Below are positions 32,474-42,388 of a stretch of 64,000 bases of DNA, one piece after another; within the stretch, counting starts at the first letter, position 1, and every line of letters starts with the position of its first letter. The stretch lies in contig BCHS01000018.1 of assembly GCA_039545275.1 (NCBI GenBank), positions 124,001 through 188,000 of the forward strand. The letters run 5' to 3'. The position numbers and the translations under genes are program-made. The notes below the pieces were generated by a model. The model saw only the letters and a list, made by a program, of their open reading frames with translations, made no database searches and had not been told where the DNA came from. This DNA comes from Pseudomicrostroma phylloplanum. Lineage: Eukaryota; Basidiomycota; Exobasidiomycetes; Microstromatales.

Positions 32474-34782
32474 TTATCCGAGGACGGCGACAAAGGCGAA
32501 TGTGGCATCGTCTCGGTCGTAGAGGGGTGTGACGTGGAGTGCCGTGTACTTGATAATCCTATCCGAAGCGCTCTCCGCTCCAGGGTCAGCAAGCAACTTG
32601 CTCACACCCGTCTTGGCCGGTCGTCGCCTCAATCCAGTCATTACACTGATAGGCTTTCCAGAGTGGATAGCATCCTGCACCGCCTGTCTCAACACCCTCG
32701 TCTCATTCTTCGTGGAGCCTTGCAGCAGCGAGAGTACATCGCAGTGTAGCAATCCCGAGTCGTACCTATCAGCATCTGAAGCACAAGGAAGGCCAAGAGC
32801 TTCGAGGAGGGGAGCAGTGACAAAGATGACTTCGCGCTTGTGGCGTTTGAAGATGATGATGCGAGAGTAGAGGTTGGTGAAGAGCCAGAGCTGGTCCTTG
32901 AGTGTAGAGGCGGGGGCCTGGCGCAGTAGATCCTCTGCTCCCAGCAAACGCTGCCCGGTAAGTTGGCGCGGAGCGGGGGCAGAAGAGGAAACGGGCTGGT
33001 GCTTGGGCCTGAGGTCGGGAAGATCCTGAGCGGACTTGCCAGAACTGCGGCCGGTGATGCGGGATAGGAGACCATTGCTGCCTGCGGCGGAACCGTCGGC
33101 GAGGGCACCGGCGAGCAAGGGGGCACCACAGGGTCCACGTAGCTTCGAAGGATCGTAGGCTCCAGCGGCTTTGCGGCCAGGCTTGCCACCACGGCTCCAA
33201 TCGCTGTCACGAGTATTAGCACTGGTGGTGGAACGGTTGTCGCCAAAGGCGCCGCCGCTAGTCTTGCCGTGCTGACTAGCAAAGTATCGAGCCAAAGTGG
33301 GGGAGAGTTCCGTACCACTGCAAGCGTGCGTATGCACCTTTGCCGCCTGATCGACATTCTTGCCCATGAGGTACTCGAGGGTCCTACCCGAGGCGAGGGT
33401 CTCGCTGACGTTGCACTGACCTCCGATGAAGTAGGCCAATTGACCACGAGCATCACGAAGGGGAATGACGGAGAGGAGACAGAAGAAGGGGGTACCATCC
33501 TTTTGGTAGTTGAGGAGCAGCTCCATGAATCCCTTGCCGCCGTTGAGAGCATCTCGGATACGGTCCACCGCCTCGGGGGATGTAGCCGGACCTTGGAGGA
33601 AACGACAGTTGCGGCCGAGGACTTCCTGTCGGGTGTAGCCAGAGACTGCGAGGAATCCCTCCGACGCCAGCACAATGGGGTTCTCAGTACCTGCACGAGG
33701 GTTGGTGAGACAGAAGCAGTCCGAAAGTCCAGTGTACATGTCTGCAGACTCCAGGTTGCCCAGCTTCTCTCGGTACTGGTCAATCAGCATCGACTTGATG
33801 AAGCGCTGGAATTGATCCTTGTACAGACCTAGACGAACGTGCTCGCGCATGGGTGAGAAGGCCGCCTTGATCTCGAGGGCTGACCTGAGGGTACTGTAGA
33901 GATCCTCGGTCATCTCGTTTGGCAAGTCGAGCCTGACTTCGGTTTCCTCGGAGGCATAAGACTCGAAGACTGCCTGGGTGATTTGCCTTCTGCCTTCGTA
34001 ACCAGCCTCGAAGTTGGTCATGTCGCAGTAGAAGTCCAGGAGCCCCTCGGTGCCCTCCTTTTCGAGGAAGTTGCGGAATTGATGCCGCCCTTGAGGGTCA
34101 TTGACGATCTTCATGAAGACGTCTTCATTGAGGAGCTTCTGTACGGACCACTGCATGTCGACCTCGATCTTGTTGCTTCCCATGTCGCTCTGCTGATCAC
34201 CTGTCACTGCCCTCTTCCTGTCCATGACTAGGACCGTGCCGGTTCGAGAAGGTGTTTCGTATCGCTTCTCAGTTGACTTGTAAATGTCCGAGGACAGAGC
34301 TGCAGCAGGAAAGTACTTGTTCTTCTCCTCTCCAGTACGTGCCGCTTGGCGCAGTGAGGATGCCGCCGAAGGATTCGAGGTAGACGATGCCCTGGTAGTG
34401 CTGGGCTTCCTCGTGTTCAAGACACTGTCCTGGGTCGAGTGCGGTGGAGTGGGAGGTAGATGAGACTCCGCGACACCGCGAGGGGGAGCACGATCAGTCG
34501 AGCGTCGACGAATGCTGGCAGCCGAAGTGGCTACAGCAAGCTGCTGGTCGTGGTCTTGGCCAGTGGCCAGCACCTGCTCCTCCTCATCGGTGCTGTTGTA
34601 ATCGTAATCGTCCTCCAACGCCTGGGAGGAACTACGGAAGACATCTTCTGTTGATGCACTGGAAGACAATGGAGAAAGAGTGGGAAGGCAAAGGTTCGTC
34701 AGAGGCTGAAAGTAGTGCAAGAGATCTCTGCAAGCAAAACTCACCCGTTGTGCATGCCAAAGTGTGATACCTCGTTCGACAT
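32474..34782 (-). CDS. RGS-LOV blue-light photoreceptor
   Basis: Exons 34782-34745 and 34658-32474, 740 aa. An RGS domain (about residues 183-313; 'LLNEDVFMKIVNDPQG' to 'QFQRFIKSMLIDQYREKLG') should act on, or derive from, G-alpha GTPase control. A LOV domain follows (about 319-433), with the flavin motif GRNCRFLQG at 361-369 and the photoactive Cys at 364, plus 'LLNYQKDGTPF' and the Gln of 'FIGGQCNVSE'. Known fungal RGS-LOV proteins bind membrane lipids under blue light; that role here is inferred. A Ser/Thr/Arg-rich N-terminus precedes the RGS. After the LOV comes a Gly/Ser linker, then a C-terminal part (about 601-740) that resembles a PAS fold without the cysteine. The tiny first exon encodes MSNEVSHFGMHN. 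Confidence 0.9.
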
Positions 34783-34860
34783 TGTGTCTGGTTGAGATGG
34801 AGAATGACGTGAGTCTCCTCTCTTAGGTACAATTGGAGCTTGATGCTTCGAGTGACTTCC

Positions 34861-35295
34861 TCAGTGCACAATGACTACCCCAGGCGGAGAAGAGCTCGGG
34901 GAGACAGAGGCGTCGTCGGAATGACGAGACGATGACCGACGCTGACCCTGGGCCGCGGGGACCAAGGGTGGCGAGGGGAAATCATCGTAGTCGAGAGAGT
35001 CATCAAAGAGTGCATCGCCCTCTTCGTGCAGACCCATCTTGCCTTGCAAGTCTTTCGGATCAATCGAAAGTAGCTCAACCGAGGTCCGCGGGGTGGACTC
35101 ACTGGCTGTGTGGTTTCCGGATTGGGGTGTGGAATCGGAGCTGAGCTCGTTGATGTCGCTCTCTGCTAGCTGCTGTGTGTCCTTGTTGTAGTGCTGACCC
35201 AAGGCGAAGTGAGTGTCGGCCGAGGCTTGGGAGACGCTGTCTACTTTCTTTGAGGCGTCAATTGCCGCTTGGTATCGTGCTGAGGGCTGGTACAT
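34861..35295 (-). CDS. Hypothetical 144-residue protein upstream of RGS-LOV
   Basis: Open frame of 145 codons from ATG at 35295, ending only 78 nt before the RGS-LOV start codon on the same strand. I do not recognise it. The product is polar, with an acidic centre ('EEGDALFDDSLDYDDFP') and a Ser/Pro-rich end, with no membrane segment or known domain. Codon use looks like coding sequence, but the frame is also open far upstream of the ATG. An internal GTGAGT near 35105 could be a splice donor, so it may be a separate small gene, an upstream ORF, or mis-split exons. Confidence 0.4.
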   Translation of the reverse strand: MYQPSARYQAAIDASKKVDSVSQASADTHFALGQHYNKDTQQLAESDINELSSDSTPQSGNHTASESTPRTSVELLSIDPKDLQGKMGLHEEGDALFDDSLDYDDFPSPPLVPAAQGQRRSSSRHSDDASVSPSSSPPGVVIVH

Positions 35296-35965
35296 GCAAA
35301 GCTGATGGCCGAACTCTTCCGCGTGCTGACCCCTTGGTATAGGGAGTGTGGTCGCTGCGAAGGAGTGTGGTGTGGAACAGTGAGGAGTGAGGCAAGTGGT
35401 CAAAGGTATGGAATAGAGCAGGTGAGGACAACTTAAAGGGAATGAGAAGGTGTGAGCATGCTCGACTAAATAGGCTTGCAGTCGCCGGGGCAGATTGGGG
35501 TCCTTTGGCGAACAAAGGTGAACACGGCAGACGCAAGCAGAGCACTGCAACAGTCTAGAGACATGGCATTGTAGAGGCCGGAACTGCCGTAGAAGCTCTA
35601 GAGATGAGGCTGTGGGTATTGCCCGAACGCCGCTGGAGGTCGCTAGAGCCGACGGATGAGCCCCGCTGCATGTGTCACTGGGGCCCCTGCGATGGGATTG
35701 GGATCGATATGGCCGAGGGGTGCAGGGTAGCCTCTTGTTGGCCTTCTCACTGCTGTAGCTTCCCGCATCCATATGTCGTCGCGGATGGGGCCCGGATCCG
35801 TCGGCTTACCTTGGGTGAGGTCTTGCCTGCATTCCGAAGGACAAAGCGCAATTTCCATAGGCCCGAGCGCTACGGCCGAGGGGAATCTCAGGACAAAGGG
35901 CCCGTGTGCGGGGCGCGTATTGGCCCGGTCAAGCCCCTCGGGAAGGATCCGGGTATCCTCTGCCA
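35296..35965. other. Intergenic region LTP1 to hypothetical ORF
   Basis: 670 bp containing the 3' UTR of the tyrosine phosphatase gene and the promoter or leader for the minus-strand genes to its left. The leader near 35340-35460 is pyrimidine-rich on the minus strand. No separate gene is supported. Confidence 0.45.
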
Positions 35966-37087
35966 TCACAGTAGAGACTTGGCGCCGTCGTGGCCGAGGT
36001 GCTTGAGGAATGCCTGATGGGGTGCGGTACGGGGATTCACGGGTCAGGCAAGGGCCGACGGATGCACAGCCTGCTCGCACTAGGCTTGCCGCTCCTCCTC
36101 CTCCTTGCGGAACGCTCACCTTGGAATATCTACTCCAGGCACAAAGGGTGCAGCGGTCAACAGGTAGAGCTAGACTACTCAGCAAGCTTTCATTTGCGGT
36201 GCCGACGTCTGTTTGCAGCTGACTCACCTTACGCATTGCTCATACGTAGACTCGAAACCGCTGCCGCCAATACCATAGTACGGGTCATTGATGGCTTTCT
36301 TATCGTCGCTTCAGAGCCGAGGCGCCACGGTGAATGAGAAGCCTTCGTCAGCAGCGGCTTTGTGCTTGGGTGCTCCGCGGCAAACTCACAACTCGCCGAA
36401 GATGTAGACCCTGACAGAACGGCAGTAGAGGAGGCCCAAGAGTGATTAGCTAGCGCGGACCTCTGAGCTCAATCTGGCCCCCACTGAGACACTCACTGAG
36501 CCTTACTCCCCTTTGGCTGCATGCTCTTGAGGTTGCGAACGTTGTTGGTGTCCCTGCGACCACTCGACGACAAAGGGCGCGTCAGCCAAATGGCCGCACC
36601 CCGGCTGCTGTCTATCCATTCAGGATTTGCTGCTTTGACTCACATGCCGAAAATGTAGTCGAATTTGTGGAAATCATCTTTGCTCACTGCTCTGGCTAGG
36701 GAGTTGCATGCAATCTTCTTCTTCACAAGCACTGCCACGGTCCTGATGAGACAGAGGGGGTGGAGCTGGTCAGACACTCTTCTGCACGGGTGATCTGTAG
36801 CGAGTGTCATCGTACCTTTCGTCTGGCTCCTCTCCCACATGGTATGCTCCTGTACCACACGAGTCGATCTTGTCAAAGTGAGCGCTGAGACCTGCTTCTG
36901 TGACAATGTGTTGGAACACTGCCTCTGCCATTGGTGAGCGGCAGATATTGCCTGTGGGGAAAGACATTGGCCGAGGACGTGCGTGAGGAGCGTGAGGAGC
37001 GTGACTCGCGGGGCAGGCGGTGCACCATGGGCACTCACCCAGACAGCAGAAGAGGACACTTGTCTTCTGATCCGACTTTGCTACCAT
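35966..37087 (-). CDS. LTP1: Low-molecular-weight protein tyrosine phosphatase
   Basis: Eight exons: 37087-37039, 36951-36816, 36742-36644, 36553-36497, 36410-36390, 36308-36228, 36132-36120 and 36013-35966; 167 aa. A cytosolic phosphatase with the CX5R loop, catalytic Cys15, 'CLGNICRSPMAEAVF', made by joining exons 1 and 2. Further blocks are 'KIDSCGTGAYHVGEEPDER', 'FHKFDYIFGMDTNNVRNLK', 'VYIFGEF' and 'AINDPYYG' with the general acid Asp129. The C-terminus 'FESTYEQCVSRYSKAFLKHL' needs a 13-nt microexon. Every junction keeps frame and the protein has normal length (about 160). The plain open frames in this region are only fragments of it. Confidence 0.85.
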
Positions 37088-37552
37088 GATCGTCAATGTA
37101 TGCTACCAGGATGATCCTTCAGGGCGAGGTGAGGTGAAGTCTTCGGAATACGCAAGATCGGTGGAAGCGCCGTCTCGCATGGACCACTCGGAACAAGGGC
37201 AGGAAGAAGCGGACGCAGGAACCAGGCCCATGCGCCAGAACGTGCCAAGTAGTCCAGCCAGTCCTCTTCGTCCTCTTCTTCCTACACCTCTGTCTCCAAT
37301 ATCTACCCTACATCTCCGCAATCACCTTCTACTAGAGTGCTCGACTTGCTGCATCTCCCCTACCGCGTCGTCGCGATACCGCTATCTCAGAGGACACCCA
37401 CATGCTACGGCAGCCCACTAGCCTTTCACGCGTCTGACCTGCAACTCTTCCTCGGTAGGACTCCACCCCGTGTCTCGGAAGCCCGATACCCCCCTGGCGC
37501 AACATAAGTAGCTGCACACTCTTTATCGTGAAGATACCCAATACAGAAGAGG
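37088..37552. promoter_or_regulatory. Divergent intergenic region, LTP1 / UPS
   Basis: 465 bp between divergent start codons, serving both promoters. The open frame over most of it is Ser/Pro-rich and shows no domain. No other gene. Confidence 0.45.
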
Positions 37553-38347
37553 ATGCCCAGGATATTCACAAACGAAGTCTCCTTCCCATACCCATGGGTG
37601 GAGACTGCGCTAGGTGAGTATGGTGCATGCAAGCGAACAAGGGGAGAAACTCTTGTCTCCGGGCGAGACTCTGAACAGCTGCTTCTCCCACTCCCTATCC
37701 CCATCTCCTCTCTACTTCTGACGGTATACAGGAGTACTACACAAATACCCGAACCCGTGTGCGGATCACGTCGTCTCGGTGGATACAATAGACCAGCATT
37801 TCGATGAAGCGTCTGGCAAGCTGCGACTGGAGAGGGTGCTAGGCGTGAGGCAAGGGGCCCCGCGGTGGGTAGTCAAGGTGAGTAAAACTCAGGAAACGAC
37901 CGGCCTCATGTCCGAACAACCAGCTAAGTCGTCCCGATCCACTCCTCGTCTTACTAGCTATTGAGTCTGGCGGAAGACACCTATGTGCGGGAAGTCATGG
38001 TCATTGACCCCGCCGCATCAAAAGTGGAGATGACCTCTACGAACATGACCCTCTCAGAGTACCTCTTGGCCAAGGAGTACATCACCTATACCCCTTCCCC
38101 CTCCTCTTCTTCTTCCGACGATGCGGAATCAAACTCAACAATATTCAAGCAGACGGCAAAGATCACCTGCGAGCTCACTAGCAAGTCGAATAGCAGCATC
38201 ATGGCCAAGGCGGGCAAGAAGTTGGAAGATACCAGCTTTGATCGATATGGTAGCAATGCCGGAAAGGGGAAAGAGGGACTGATGATGGTGTTGCGGAATC
38301 TCTGGGGCGAAGCTGTAGCGGCAGAACAGCAAAGGGGAAAGTTGTAA
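37553..38347 (+). CDS. UPS2: PRELI/UPS (MSF1) mitochondrial lipid-transfer protein
   Basis: Exons 37553-37613, 37732-37877 and 37958-38347, 198 aa. Proteins of this family carry phosphatidic acid or phosphatidylserine across the mitochondrial intermembrane space together with Mdm35. The domain starts 'IFTNEVSFPYPWVETALG' and continues 'VLHKYPNPCADHVVSVDTID' and 'LRLERVLGVRQGAPRW', then 'YVREVMVIDPAASKVEM' and 'STNMTLSEYLLAKEYITY'. A helical C-terminus ends the fold. A Ser/Asp-rich insert sits near residues 122-135. UPS1 and UPS2 cannot be told apart by eye, so the symbol marks the family more than the paralogue. Confidence 0.83.
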
Positions 38348-38521
38348 ATACCAATGATGGGCGAAGGCGAGACAGATGCGGCAAAGGCGACGTCATTCAT
38401 TCATCCACTGATCAGCCCTCGGGCGATATCACACAGTGTTGGAAACAATGCTATGCACACCTCTTGATTAGAGCGAAATATGACAGACTGGAACGAGTGC
38501 ACTGCGTCTACGCGACTCCCT

Positions 38522-39535
38522 TTAGAAAGCCAGGGCAGAGCGCATGGCCTCAGGGTATCGCTCTCCCGAGACGTTGAAGCTCTTGATAATCCCCGCAATC
38601 TCATCAACCTCTTCCTTTGTCAACTTGATCTTCGATGCTCCGGCATTCTCCTTCATGTTCTTCACATTGGTAGTGCCAGGAATGGGGAACACATTGGGTC
38701 CCTGTGCGAGGAGCCAAGCAAGGCAGATCTGTCCAGGCGTAGCGGACCTCTTGTCGGCAATCTTCTTAATGTCCTCCACGAGCTCGAGGTTCTTCTTGAA
38801 GTTGGCACCCTGGAAGCGCTCGTTGTTCCTCCTGAAGTCGCCTTCGGGGATATCCTCCTCCTTTTGGAACTTGCCCGCGAGGAAACCACGGCCGAGGGGG
38901 GAGTAGGGCACGAGGGCGACGCCCTCTGCTTTGCACCAGTCGAAGATGCCATTGTAGAGGGGCTCGGGAGTCCATGGGCTCACCTCGATCTGCACGGCCG
39001 AGATGGGAGCAATCTTGTGGGCGCGGACCAGCTCCTCCCTGTTGAACTCCGAGACACCAATGTGGCGGATCTTACCCGAGTCCTTGAGCTCCTTGAGACC
39101 CTCCATGGTCTCCTCAATGCCGAGCTTCCTGTCCGGACGGTGGATGTAGAACAGGTCGATGTAGTCGGTCTGCAGTAGCTCGAGCGACTTGGCACAGCTG
39201 GCATGAGCATCCTTCTTGGTCGCAGCTGGACCGAAGTTGTCGTCAAAGCCGAACTTGGTGGCCAGGAAGACGTTCTTGCGCTGACCGGACTTGGCGAGCC
39301 ACTTGCCAATGGCAGTCTCGTTCTCTCGTCCACCGGGTGTCACACCGTAGATGGCGGCAGTGTCGATGAGGACGGGGTTGGGGACCTCCTTTAGCAGCTC
39401 GTCCATGAAGGACTCGAAGTCGGACTGCTCGGGGACGTCGCTCCTGTAGAAGGCGTGCCAGCCCATGGCGCCGAAGCCAATGGGAGAGATGCTCTCCGCC
39501 TTGGAGCCGGGTGCGGGAAATTGAGTAGTGGCCAT
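38522..39535 (-). CDS. Aldo/keto reductase
   Basis: Single exon, 337 aa. An NADPH-dependent (beta/alpha)8 reductase of the family that includes fungal pyridoxal reductase and YakC-type enzymes; the substrate is unknown. The catalytic tetrad is visible: Asp58 and Tyr63 in 'LIDTAAIYG', Lys94 in 'LATKFGF' and His132 in 'DLFYIHRPD'. Further markers are 'SGKIRHIGVSEFN', 'AEGVALVPYSPLGRGFLAG' and the cofactor-binding end 'FPIPGTTNVKNMKENAGA'. Codons are strongly biased to C/G third positions, suggesting high expression. It has a TATA-like box upstream and shares a divergent promoter with TRM44. Confidence 0.93.
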   Translation of the reverse strand: MATTQFPAPGSKAESISPIGFGAMGWHAFYRSDVPEQSDFESFMDELLKEVPNPVLIDTAAIYGVTPGGRENETAIGKWLAKSGQRKNVFLATKFGFDDNFGPAATKKDAHASCAKSLELLQTDYIDLFYIHRPDRKLGIEETMEGLKELKDSGKIRHIGVSEFNREELVRAHKIAPISAVQIEVSPWTPEPLYNGIFDWCKAEGVALVPYSPLGRGFLAGKFQKEEDIPEGDFRRNNERFQGANFKKNLELVEDIKKIADKRSATPGQICLAWLLAQGPNVFPIPGTTNVKNMKENAGASKIKLTKEEVDEIAGIIKSFNVSGERYPEAMRSALAF

Positions 39536-39843
39536 TGTGGTATAAGACTGCGTTGCTATACAGTTGTAGTGAGTGAGTGTATAGAGAACAATTGACTTTT
39601 GGTCTGGGAAGGGTCCGTTCTTATACCCTTCGGCCTGCCCTCGGCCGTAAGTCAGCTGACGGGCGAAGTGGAATGCGCAAGGACGTCAAGTGGAGTGCGC
39701 TTCCACCCGAACGCCACGGCACGGCTTCTTCTGAGCAGGGCCACGTGGTGTACGGAGGAAAGGAGGCGCAGCCAGTCAGTCATCTTATGCGCCAAGGGTC
39801 ATATTCGCACTGGCCACGATGAAGAGGAGTTGAGTAGACAGGC
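39536..39843. promoter_or_regulatory. Divergent promoter, aldo/keto reductase / TRM44
   Basis: 308 bp between divergent start codons. Contains a TATA-like box placed for the reductase. No other gene. Confidence 0.5.
39620..39625 (-). promoter_or_regulatory. TATA-like box (TATAAG) of the aldo/keto reductase gene
   Basis: Read on the minus strand, GTATAAGA lies 85 nt before the reductase ATG, a normal TATA distance for a short leader. Confidence 0.4.
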
Positions 39844-41924
39844 ATGGCAGCATGGTACTCGGACATACCCACGCAGACTGCCCCACCTGTACTCAACGTC
39901 ATACCGACTAAGCCGCCCTTCAACTACACCTTGGGACCTGCAGAAGATGACCACGTCAAATCTACAAGGGCAGCTCAGTCGCTGGACTTGCCCAACGATG
40001 GACTGTGGGCTACCACTCAGCAAGGAGAAGGACAGCAGTGGGAGCACATGATCCGATGCAACGCCGTCGCCGATGTCGAGTCATGGTCCACGGTAATGCT
40101 GGAGCTGGTGCGCCATCCCGAACGCAACTCGTCCAATATCCTCAGGGCAGACATTTTGCTAGACGAATGTCAGGATGGCAAAGGGGGTCAGGCTGCTGAT
40201 GGAGCTGCGGAGAGACCGCTGCAGTGGACGCTTCAGAGACGGATCGTACGACGACTCCTCCCGCGCCGACCTGGGATTGACTCGCACCTAGATCAGCTCT
40301 GCAGCTTCTTCGAAAGACTTCATCCCACCGGGGCTGCTCGACTTGTCATCTACACCCCGCTTCAGCGCTCGTCGGCTCAGCCGATTGCAGCCCACGCTGT
40401 GGTTGACACAGAGAAATGGCTGAGCCACTATTCAGCAATGACCAGTGCTGAGCAGGTACCGTTCTATCACCCTGCCGTCAAGGCTCTCGCATTTGTCTCC
40501 CTCTGCAACACCTCACCCACACAGGATGGCCCGAGCAACCGTTCAGCAGCTGCCAATACTCTGAGCATCTCGGCTCTCCCGTTCGGCTCGTCTCCGTCCC
40601 CTCCGGCGATTCAACGCATCTGTACTACCCTCCTCAGGACAATTCACACGCACACATGGGGCGTTTCGCATTCTTACGTTACGCGAGTGCCGCAAGATCG
40701 GCTGGTACCAAAAGAGATCTACCAAGATGTGTACCTCAACCTGAAGCACCGCTGGGCAAGCTACCTGGTCAAGGATTGGCGCGAAGGTACTGATCCGGAG
40801 AAGCACGTGCATGAGGATCTGGCTCTGGCTGCTTGGCTCATGTGCCTCTGGAGGATCAAGTTCGGCGATGCCGCTTGCGAGAGAGAAGTTACCGTGGGCC
40901 TCAAAGAGAGACCCTGGCTGACGGATAGCCAATTGTGGTCAAGGCCACCGGGAGGCTTCGTCGATGTGGGCTGTGGGAACGGCCTGCTCGTGTGGCTGCT
41001 CAACAATGAGGTGAGTCAAATCGCCCAAGCGGAGCAAGCTCTGGTATGTATCTCTGCTGACATGTTCAACTCCTTTCGCGGCAGGGGTATCAAGGGCACG
41101 GCTTTGATCTTCGACCTCGGAAATCGTGGGAGCTTTTCCGGACTGAAGCAACGCTCGAGGACTCGTCAGCAAGAGAGATGCCGGTCTACACCCGATGCGC
41201 CGACTTGCGAGTGCAGACATTGAATGCGATCCGCTTCATCCAAGATCTGCTCGAAGCACCTCAAGACGTACCGGACGATGATCTGTCACTATTCCCTTCA
41301 GGCTGCTTTCTGATTGGCAACCATGCGGATGAGCTAACGCCCATCCTGCCTCTGCTATCCGCTGCACTACCTGACTGCGCGGGAATGCTTAACATCCCAT
41401 GCTGTGCGTGGTCAGCCGAAGGTGTCAGATTCAACAAGGCAAAGTACAGCGTGACGAGAGAGGCGGTGGCAGAGCTGATCGGACTGTCATTATCCGACAA
41501 TAGCGACGATACGCCGAGCGACGAGCAGCAAGCTCTGCTGAGGTCGCAGATGCTGGAGCTAGGTCTTGGTCCGCCAGTGGATGCCCCGGTGCCTCGCAAA
41601 GGCAAAGCAGGCGCAAACGGGCAATCGGAGGCGGTCACAAACAGTGTCAAGACTCCAACCGGGTCACGTAACGTCGCGTACCTCTCCTATGTATCGCACC
41701 TCCACCTTCTGTGTGGCTGGTTGGTGGAAAAGGAGGCCTTGCGGATCCCCAGCACCAAGAATTGGGGCGTCGTCTCTACTCGCAAAGTCGGCACTGAGTC
41801 GGCAGCTAGGGACAGAGTCAAGGCGATGATTCAGGGCGTGGGTGCGGGCTGGAAGGCAAGGTCTCGGGAAGGTGAAGGCAAGTGGTTTCTGTCTGCTGCA
41901 GAGAAGGGGAATCATGAGGCGTGA
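39844..41924 (+). CDS. TRM44: tRNA (uracil-O2-)-methyltransferase TRM44
   Basis: Exons 39844-41010 and 41085-41924, 668 aa. It makes Um at position 44 of tRNA-Ser in the cytosol. 'YQDVYLNLKHRWASYLVKDW' and 'KHVHEDLALAAWLMCLW' are typical. The SAM motif 'GGFVDVGCGNGLLVWLL' (about 370-386) is followed, across the 74-nt intron, by 'GYQGHGFDLRPRKSWELF'. Later blocks are 'FLIGNHADELTPILPLLSA', 'NIPCCAWSAEGVRFNKAKY' and 'YLSYVSHLHLLCGWLVEKEA'. Frame and conservation agree on both sides of the splice. Confidence 0.9.
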
Positions 41925-42388
41925 CATGCTGCTGCTCGCTGCTGATGCCAGGGGCGGCGGAAGTGGAAACGCAACGGAAGCGGAGATTCCTGTGGTGCGT
42001 CAGTCAAGCCAATCAATTTCAGGCGACGCGCTTCGGGCGTGGCGAGGCGAGGCGGCGGTGTGGTGTTGCTCGCTCGACAAGTCAGGTCAGGGATTGCAAT
42101 GCAAGTCTTCCTAGCTCTGCCTCGTATCATTGGACGCCTTGTGCCCAGTCCACCTTGCCCTCTTACCTCACACTCCCACTCCATTCCCCTTCGTTTGTAT
42201 TCTTTCCCCCCCACGACTTTCACCACTACCTTTTCCCATCACCCGCTCTGCCCTGCCGCTCCTTGCCCTTCCACCAAGTGATGCAAGGCTAATACGCTCC
42301 CTTAGATTCCTCGCCGTCATTGCGCCCTTCCTCGCTCCTTCCTCTATCCCTTTCCAGCTCCTGTGTTCCCGCCCATCTCACCTCATCA
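41925..42388. other. Intergenic region TRM44 to CDC7
   Basis: 464 bp. The right half (about 42110-42380) is a strong pyrimidine-rich leader typical of fungal promoters. A CTAAT...CCCTTAG pair near 42290-42305 might be the end of a leader intron. No gene is seen. Confidence 0.45.

Noticed and set aside
32111..32749. 212-codon plus-strand frame at the RGS-LOV 3' end
   Set aside because: It lies antisense to coding sequence and in a purine-rich UTR; no domain.
34861..35772. 303-codon frame starting at 35772 as one protein
   Set aside because: The upstream half looks like CT-rich leader and untranslated sequence; only the part from the ATG at 35295 looks protein-like.
35643..36236. 197-codon minus frame over the LTP1 3' end
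   Set aside because: It is a read-through of LTP1 introns and 3' UTR; the true exons are recovered by splicing.
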